A program made the translations under genes and the position numbers. The notes under the pieces are model-generated. The model saw nothing but the letters and a program-made list of their open reading frames with translations, did no database searches and was not told where the DNA came from. 64,000 nucleotides of DNA from a bacterium. Lineage in GTDB: Bacteria; Hinthialibacterota; Hinthialibacteria; OLB16. Position 1 is the stretch's first letter. Every line of letters begins with the position of its first letter. Positions 34,914-44,300 of the stretch are shown here, in pieces. The stretch lies in assembly GCA_022072055.1 (NCBI GenBank), contig JAJVIK010000002.1, positions 43,605 to 107,604 of the forward strand, in the 5' to 3' direction.

Positions 34914-35303
34914 GTGGGGAAGGTCGGGTCGGGAGCGGTCTCCCGGGAGCTCGCGGTCCTGCTCGCTCGCGCGCTGGACATGAAGAAAGCCGATCATGTG
35001 GAGGTCCTCGACTTGAGAGACCTCTCGATTCTGGCCGATTACTTCGTGCTCGGCGCCGGCTTCGCGCGAATCCAGATACAGGCGCTCGCCGACGCCGCGG
35101 TCGAGGAGGCCAAGAAGGCCGGTTTTCAGTGCAAATCGGTCGAGGGATACGAGGATTCCGGTTGGATCCTCCTCGACTTCGGGGATGTCATCGCGCACCT
35201 GATGACCGAGGAGAGCCGGGACTATTACCGGCTTGAGAGACTGTGGGGCGATGCTCCACGCGAGAATTGGAAAATCGAACGGGGCGACACGGAAGGCTTA
35301 TGA
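34914..35303 (+). CDS. rsfS: Ribosomal silencing factor RsfS
   Basis: A 129-residue protein of the RsfS/Iojap family, which binds ribosomal protein uL14 and blocks subunit joining in stationary phase. Core motifs: HVEVLDLRDLSILADYFVL, GFARIQIQALADAA, CKSVEGYEDSGWILLDFGDV and TEESRDYYRLERLW. GTG is chosen because the family begins about ten residues before the first helix. A TTG at 34881, 4 bp after the yqeK stop with GAGGG upstream, is the alternative. Its stop overlaps the ATG of the giant gene. Confidence 0.9.
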   Translation: MGKVGSGAVSRELAVLLARALDMKKADHVEVLDLRDLSILADYFVLGAGFARIQIQALADAAVEEAKKAGFQCKSVEGYEDSGWILLDFGDVIAHLMTEESRDYYRLERLWGDAPRENWKIERGDTEGL

Positions 35304-38300
35304 GCAAAACCTGCATCCTTCGCAATACCGTGGCGGGAACCCGGAGGGGCACTCGGCGCGCCATGCGCCGTCTGCTTCCGGCGCTCCCCATCGTCCTGGC
35401 CTTCGCAACCGCGACGGCCTGGGCGGATTACGGCAGCCTGACCGGAAGGAGCCTGGTGGTTCAAGGCCAGGGGATCACGGCCACTAGCCGGGTCACCGAA
35501 GTCGTCCGATTTGACATCTCGGAAACCAACACGGACGATATTCAGACACCGCAATTCGATGATGACGGCGGTCTGGAGATCAAGCGCGTGCGGGTCAGCT
35601 TCGCCGACTTCCGGGGCATCAGCGCCGCCAACCCGGGAAGTGAAATCGCCTTTGTCTCGCTTTACCGGATCACCCAAGACATCAACAACCCGCTCTTCGA
35701 CTTCGAGAACGAATTCAACCTCGCCCAGAATATCCTCCTGGCGCGCGAGCGCGTCGTGGGGTCCAATGTCATTCTCAATGTTCCGTGCGAGGAACTCGCC
35801 GAGCGTCTCCCGCCCTATGACATGCCCTGCGATCCGAACATCAATCCGGTCTCCGGCGTCACCCGTCTCTATTCCGGCGGCGACGGCTATGTTCTGAACA
35901 GCACCGCGATCTTCATGGTGGCCGTGGAAACCGACGCCACCATCGACAACAACGACCAGTTCTCCGTGATCGTTCGCATTCAGCGGGAGGACATCGCGCA
36001 TCAAACCGGTTCCGGAAGCCCCTTCGGGACCCGTGTGTTCGGATCCCGGATCATCACTGTGGTGGACCAAGCTGGAGATGTGATGCCGTTCCCGGATGTC
36101 ATCCTCGGCGGCGCCGTGGACCGCTTCTATCCCTTCGAGCCGCACAACTACCCCGACCTCTTCAGCCAACACCCCGACGCCCTGAACATTCTGGAGGACA
36201 TGGAGGTTCCCCAAGTTTTCCCATCCGAGAGCAGCCGCACGGCGGTGATCGGGTTCGAGATCGCGGGGGTCCATTCGTATCTGAACTATGTGATCCTGAA
36301 TTTCACCTCTTGCCGCGAGGGTCGCAACAACGATGGCGACTACTGGGCCGATGATCCCGCGGGAATCCCGGGAGTCTATGATCCCTTTGTCGATGAAATC
36401 TTCCGGAACCTGGGCGAAATCGCCGATGACGGCGACCCGAAGATTTTCGAGTACGACGCCTTCGACCAGGTGGTGTTCGAGGGGTTGACCCCGGGCGTTC
36501 AGACCACCCGGCGCGGGTTCGACGCCGACGGCGACGGACGGATTGATGAGGAGCTGCCCAACGGTCTGGATGATGACGATGACGGTCTGACCGACGAGGA
36601 CATCTCCCTTCCCATTATTCATCCCCTGGTGGACGAGGATAACCAAGACTATTGGGCTTGGCACGACGAAAACGGCAACGGGGTCTATGATCCCGCGATT
36701 GATGAGTTGTATTTTGACGCCAACGGGAATGGGGTCTTCGATCCGACCTCCGGAATTCCCCAAGTGAACGAGGTTCCCGAGAGGGTCTACCGAGGCGCGA
36801 CCGCGGGGTTTGTTCTTCGCCCGGGGCAGCCCTACGACAACTTCGCGGGAACCGGCGTCGACAACACAGGCGATGGAACCCCCGACACCTTCTTCTTCCG
36901 ACTGGATGACGACGGAGATGGGGAGGATGGAAGCCCACTCTCGCCAAACATCTTTGGTTTGGTTCCGGCTCTCACCAGTCCGCCTCCTCCCGATAACGCG
37001 TTTGTCCGCAATCCCTACTTCCAGAATTGGCCGGATGCCGACGGCACCCAAGACATCGGAAACCCCTCGGTTTTTGCCGGCGTGAAGATGGCGGACGGTC
37101 TGGACAACGACCATGACAGCGACGATTGGAAAGACACGGATGGCATCCCCGGAATGTCCATCGGAGATGAGGGAGTCAAAGAGGACCCCGCCAATCCCGG
37201 CATGCCGATTGTCTATGCGGACGGCGTGGACAACGATGGCGACGGCGAAGCGGAAAGCCCGCGCGACGCGCAGGGACGCGCGATGGCGGATGGAATCGAC
37301 AACGATGAAGACGGGCTGGTGGATGAGGGCATCGACGAAAATGTGGACGAGGGCATCAACGAGGACCTCGGCGACAACGCCTTCAACGCCATCACCACGC
37401 GACGCAACAGCTTCAACACCTTTGACGATTATCTCGGCGATATCGACTCCGTGATCCTGTATCAGGACAACGGGGACGGCCTGTTCGATCCGGCCACCGA
37501 TACGCCGGTCTCCCGCCATGATCCGGAGGAGATCCACTGGACCTGGCTCGACAACACCCCGCCGGTCATGTCGATGGCGGTCTTCACCGATTCGACCATC
37601 AACAACGGTCGCGGGCCGCGTGTGCCGGTGACCGACGATGGAACCTACGACTTCTTTGTCGCGATCACCATTGACGGCGATGATCGCGGCGATTACTTCC
37701 AGCCGGGCGCCCGAGTGCCCAATCCCTCCAATGTGGAGCAGGGCATCATCCTGCTTGATTACGAAGGCGCGCGTCCCGGCGATGACTTCATGGTCTCCAT
37801 CGCGCGCGGCTCCACGCCGGCCTTCGCGGCCTTCGGTCTCTCCAGCGGAATCGGGACCGACGCGGGCTACCCGAACGCCTCCAAGCTCACAAAGCCCGCC
37901 GAGTGCAAGATGTTCATCGAGGACATCATCGGGTACATTCCCGACACCATCCAGGGGGACAACTCCCTTGGATTCGTGGTGGACCGTCCCGAACAGGTGC
38001 CCATCGGCTCCGATGACGACATCTTCGTGGGCAACCCTTACCTGGACTCCACCTCCAGTCCTGTCGGGGTGATTGGAATAGACGTGGCCGATAATCCCTA
38101 CTCGGATGATGACGAGCAGGACTATATCGACAGCATCACGGTCCGGATCCAGTCCCTCACGCATGACCTGGTGAGCCGCGACATCGAATTTGAGGGGACC
38201 TTTGACATCACCAACTCGGGCGGCGTGATCGGCCTGCCGGATTTGATGCCGCTCGCGGACGACTCCACCGGCGGAGTGGGGATCTATCGCGACAATCCGG

Positions 38301-41300
38301 AGGCCGGAATTCCCGGCGGTTTCGATTCCGCCGACCTGCCGGTCGAGCTGCGCAGCGATTTCCTCCAATACAGCCTGGTGGCGGGGACCACCGACACGGT
38401 CCAGGTCACCCTGCGTCCCACCGATGGCCTCGTGATTCCGCCCGAGGATTTCACCGGGGAGAATGTCGGTTACGACTACTATGTCGTGGTTCGCACGAGC
38501 TCCAGCGTGGACTACCGGGACGCCTTCCGGATCACCATCCGGGATGGCGGAGTGCTCTTCCGCAGCGGGCCGAGCGTCCAAAACAGTGGGGTCAGCACCG
38601 ACTCGATTGTCGCCAATGTCCCGGTGATTCACCAGAATCTTGTGGCGGGAAGCCCGGAACCCATCCCCGCCAACATCCCCACCGAGGAGTCCGGAATCGC
38701 GGTGATCGGGTTCAACATCTATGACCGTTCGCTGGCCGACAATGGGCGTCCGACCAACATGGAATACCTGCTGGTCAACTTCGCCAACGTCGGCGGCGAC
38801 TCCCAGTTCACGATCGAAGACTTGGCCCCCATCGGGACAGGGCCGAACAATGTGATCCTCAAGACCGATGGCGTGGCGCTTTACCGCGACTCGCCCGCCT
38901 CGGCCGGTCCCGATTCCAAGCCCGGAATCTTTGATCGCACAGACCAGTTGGTCCGCGCCGTGCCCTTGATCGGCAATGTGGATGGCTTCCCGAACTCGGT
39001 GTACCTGTTCTTCGATCCCTTTGGAGATGACCCCCTCGGCGACTATCAGGACACCGATGGCGACCTGAATTTCGCCGAGGAGGACGGCGTGATCGGCGAG
39101 CGGATTCCGCCCGACGACCTCGGGGACAATCAAGGCAACGATTATTTTGTGGTCATCCGTCCCGACGCGGACATCTCGAACGGCGACGATTTCATCGTGC
39201 AGGTTCGTCCCCTGGTCAACAACGACGTGGTCGAGTGGCCGATTCGGTTCCTCCCGGATGAGAACTTCCCGACCCAACATTTCCTTTCCGCCGATGCCCT
39301 CGGCGCGCCGGTCGGAACCACGGTGGACATCTTCCACGAGGTCAACGGGGTCTTCCGCCAGGATTTCTCCTTCGAGGCCATCGACAGCAATGTGCTCCAG
39401 GCCTTCACTCAGACCGACACGGTCTTCAGCGACCTGACCGTGATCAATGACACCATCGAGGCGGCTGGGGACCCCAAGGCGATGGTGGGGATTAATATCA
39501 ACGACCAGGGCGGGCCGCAGCGGACCATCTCGAGGCTCTCCTTTGAGGTCCGTTCGCCGCTCGTGGCGGGTCCGAACATGCCCAGCGCCACAACCGCCGA
39601 CTTCAATCCTTTCTCGCCGACCCCGAACTCCGGGTTCGCGCTCTACATGGACAACACCAATGTCGGCATCCAAGGGGTCTTTGATGCCGCCGACACCTTT
39701 GTGTCGCTCAGCCCCAGCGGCTCCAGCGCGGTCCAAAACGGCAACGTGATCAATGTGGACATCACCTTCTCCCCCGGCGTGCCGGTTCCGGACAACGATT
39801 CCGGACAGAACGCCGGTCCGGACTTCTTCCTGGTGCTTCGGACGAGCAATCACATCTCGTTCCGCGACCAGTTCCAGGTCTATATCCGCGAGTCCGGAAT
39901 CACCTTCGAGTCCGGACCTTCGTTCGGAAACGCCTCGGTGCTGACCAATCTGGTGACCACCAACGTGCCGGTCTTCGCCACCGACACCACCGGGTTCTTT
40001 GGCGCCTCGTTCGACCGCAATGATGGTCCAGAGGATGTGATCGGGTTGAACTTCATCACCGCCACAAAGGCCAACCCGAACACCTCGAACGAGAGCCTGG
40101 TCTCCCTCTATGTGGCCCTCACCAAGGTTGGGGATTCCGCCTTCACCAACAGCGATCTTGCCCCCCTCTCGGCCACGCCCGCGAGCGGAGTGGCGTTGTA
40201 TCTCGACAACGGGACCATCAACGGTCGCTTTGATGAAGCCGACACCTTCATCCCGCTGCAAAACAACCCGTTCTATACGAGCGAGAATGAGGTCTTCCTG
40301 CGTGTCGCCACCCCCGTTCCGCTGCCGGCGAGGGATGATTTCGTTCCTGGGACCGACTTCGGACCGGATATTTACGTTGTCCTGCGCACCAGTGGCTCGA
40401 TCAGCCAGGATTCGGTCTTCTCGGTCACGGTCAAGAATATCCGTTACCTGACCACCACCTCGAACCTGATCTTCACCACCGGTCCGATTGACGGTGGGGA
40501 TGTGAATGAGCCGCCGTTCCTTGAAATTGTAACTCCGATCCTCGGCAACACCGCGAACCAGCTCTTTACGTTGCGGTGGGAAGACTTCGACCCGGACAGC
40601 AACGCCGGGATCGACTTCTTCTTCGTGGCGGACTCCGCCTATCTGGCCAATGGGTTCTCCTTCGATGGCCTTGTCCGCAATGAGATTCTGGCCAGCGACG
40701 CCATGACCTCCGCGGTGGGTCTGCCTGAGGATCCGGATGGGGCCGCGGACTCCTTCGCCTGGGATGTTTCGCTGATCAACACCTCGCTCTTTGATCCCCC
40801 CGATCCGCGCGTTGCCGAACTGCGCGTGGGAGGGGTCATCACGGACGGCATCGCGGACTTCACCGACGCCAGCCCGAGTTTCCTCACGGTCACCAACTCG
40901 GCTCCATCGCTCAAGTTTAAGCCGGTCTCCGGGAGCGGGATCGTGGCGGGGAATCCGCCCAGCGTCCTGGAAGGGATTCCCTTCAATGTGGGCTGCACCG
41001 CCGGGGACCCCGAGGGTCGTGGGCAGGCCGATGTGTTCCTTATTGACGAGACCCAGCTCGCGGTGCTGAGCACGCCCCAGGCGCAGGTCCTCTTCGCGCG
41101 CAACACCGAAACCGCGAACGGCGCGGACATTGCGGCTCTATCCCCCGGCAACATCTTCTGGGTCAACGAGGGGCAGGTGCTCGCGGTCACACAATCCAGC
41201 ACCTTTGCCCTGACCGTAGGACCCTCACTTTCCAACCAGATGATCTCCGGAGCGCCGAGGACCTTTGTGGCGCTCGCGCATGTCCGGGACATTGTCAGCG

Positions 41301-44300
41301 GCAGCCGTGAAATGGACGATGCCGCCCAGCCGGTGGCGCAGCTTGTTCGGGTCCGGATCACCCCCAATAGCCCACCCTCCTTCGCCTTTGCCGGGGATCT
41401 CGCCGGTGGCGCGACTGCCTTGGAGGTGGACGGCGACAACCGCTTCCAGATCAATTGGACCGACTCCGAGCCGGACCCCGGATCGAACGCCCGGATCAAG
41501 CTGGAATTCGCCGCCGGGATGATCAGCAATCCGACTCAGATCGTTCAGGGCTTCCTCCCCGGCTCGCCCGGCGGGACTCCAGTCCCCGCCCTCAACATCG
41601 CTCAGACCGGGCCGGACTCCTTCACCTGGGAGATGTCCTCGCTCGCGCCCGGCCTGTACGCCCTTCAAGGAGTGATCGCGGATGAGATCAGCCGCGACAC
41701 AGACCTCGCGTATGTCTACCTGAACCGTCCCTCGACCTTCTCCTTCGTGGAGCCGGACACGGATGTTTCGCTGTTCCTCGGAGAGAGCCTGGAAATACGC
41801 TGGAACGATCAGGGGGGAGCGCAGCCCGACGACGACGAACAAGTCCGCTTCTTCCTGCGGAACATTGTCACGCTGGCCGACATTCAGCTGAACACGGCGA
41901 TCAACCTGAGCGCCTCTCCGAACATCCTGCAGGTCCTGACCGGATCGGTGGCGGGATTGGTTGAAGGGACTTACAACCTGTACGCGGTGGTCGAGCCGCC
42001 CGCCTCCAACAACCCGCTCAACTATTCGCGCCAGATCTTCGCGCGCGAGGTCGACAACTCGCTGGTTCAGATCACCTTCACCGAGAATGATCCGCCGCAA
42101 TTGGACTTCAGCTCGCTATCGCTCGCGGATGTCGTGAACGCCAACCCGGATGTCACCGACCCGACCATGGGTGGAGTCGTGGCGGATGGCGCGGCGGAGA
42201 TTCCGGTGGTGTGGGATGATTTCGATGATGCCCCCTTCACCGCCACGGTGAAGCTCTATTACGCCACCGACACCAGCGATGTCTCCGCCCGTCGGGAGAT
42301 GCAGGGGACCTATCCACCGGTGTTTAACACGGTCTCCGCACCCAATCTCGACATGGCGACCGACAATGGCCCCGGACCCTATCCGGCCCGTGGAGCCTTC
42401 TCCATCGGCGCCGCCTCGGATGTGTTCTTCTGGGATATCTCCGACCCGATTTCGGTCCCACGCGGAACCTATTCGGCCATCGCGGTTCTGGATGACGGGA
42501 TTAATCCCCAAGTGGTACGGACAAGCCCCAACTCGATCACCATCAACCGCCGTCCGAACATCCAGCTTCTCTCCGCCTCGCCGGGGACAGTGACCCGCGG
42601 GGATAATGTCACCCTGTCCTGGACCGACAGCGATCCGGACAGCAACGCCACCATCCGTCTCTATTACCGGATCGACGAGGACCTGAACGGAACCCCCGAC
42701 ACCCCCGCCACCCTGATCGCGGCGGCCTCCAACCTGGCCGAGGACCCGGACGGTCCGGCGGGCGATCAGTTCGTCTTCGACACCGGGTTGATCGACCCGT
42801 TCCCCACAACCTCCTTCGGGTTGTTCCTCGTGGCTGAAATTCGGGACGAGGTGAATGTCGACAGCGATTCGATCCCGGTCATCGGCGGAGTGGTGGTGAA
42901 CCCGAACGATCCCCCCTCGATGCAGTTGGTGCGCCCGAATTTGGCCGATCAGATGGACGATGTCACCGGAACAATCCATGTCTATCCGGATCGACTCAGC
43001 CGCTTGGGGGTCAACCCGCCGCTCTTTCCGATTACCTGGGCCAACGGCGCTGATGACAATGTCGGGACCACCTTCGCCCTGTTCTTCGACAACGACCGTT
43101 TCGGCGCGGATGGAACGGCCATCAATCAGACCGACCCGATCACCTTGCTCGACTCGAACGCCATCCCGCTCACCAATTCGGGAGTGTTCAACTGGGATGT
43201 GCGCGATTACCCCGACATCCCACCCGGAGACTACTATGTCTACGCCCTCCTGAACGACGGCGTGAACCCGCCCGAGGCGGTCTACAGCGACGCCTTCATC
43301 CGGATCAATCAACCCGCGACGTTCTCCTTCCTGGAGCCGGATGGCTTCAATGATTCCGTGTTCCGAGGCGAGGCGTACACGCTGGCCTGGACCGACAGCG
43401 ACCCGGACAGCGCGGCGTTCATTAACCTGTTCCTGGACAATGATAATGATCTGACCAACGGCTTCGGGACAAATGTCGCCGACTTGAACGCCCTCGACCT
43501 CGGCCTCGGAATCCCGGAGGATGACGAGACCGACCGTCTCGCGGTCAACACCGAGCTGCTCCCGCCCGGCAATTACACCGTGGTGGCCCGGATCGACGAT
43601 GGGGTCAACATCCCCCTGCTGTTCCAGTCCGCCAACCCGCTCACCATCCTGGAAAGCGGCGGACCGCCGACCATCCAGATCACCCAGCCCGCGGGCGGCT
43701 CCCCCAGCGATCCCTTCGTGGTGACCTCGCCCACCATGCTGATCACCTGGACCGACAGCGACATCCCGGAGCGGTTGGTGGAGCAGTCCTTCATCCGCTT
43801 CTACTGGGACACCGACTTCTTTGGAGTCAACGGAACGGTGGTGAGCGGCACGGATGTGGCCTTTGACGGCAGTGTGTTCAGCGGGGACCGCGTTCCGGTG
43901 GAACTTCGAGTTTCCGATCCCAATTTCCCAGCCGCGCTCAAGGACCAAGACCAGTTCGAAGTGGGCATCGATCAGTTCCCTAAGGGTGTGGTGCTCTACC
44001 TCTACGCGGTCATCACCGACACCGGAGCGATCCAGCAGGACGCCCAGGGGCATTTCCTACAAGGGCGACCGAGCTCCGAGTTCTACTCCTCGAACGCGTT
44101 CATCATCAACTCCTCGCCCACCTTCCGGTGGATTGTCCCCTCGGATCAGCCGGGAGACCTTTTCCACCCGGTCAATCCGCGCGGGAATCCGCTGACCATC
44201 ACTTACGAGGCGCGCGACCCGGACAGCGTGGCGGTGATCGACCTGTTCCTCGACACGGACACCAACAGCGCGGATGGCCTCGTGCCGGTGGAATCCCCCG

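Noticed and set aside
35225-40261. 1,678-residue minus-strand open frame inside the giant gene
   Set aside because: Asp/Gly-rich plus-strand codons give long antisense frames; only the plus frame spans the whole region with a signal peptide and repeats.
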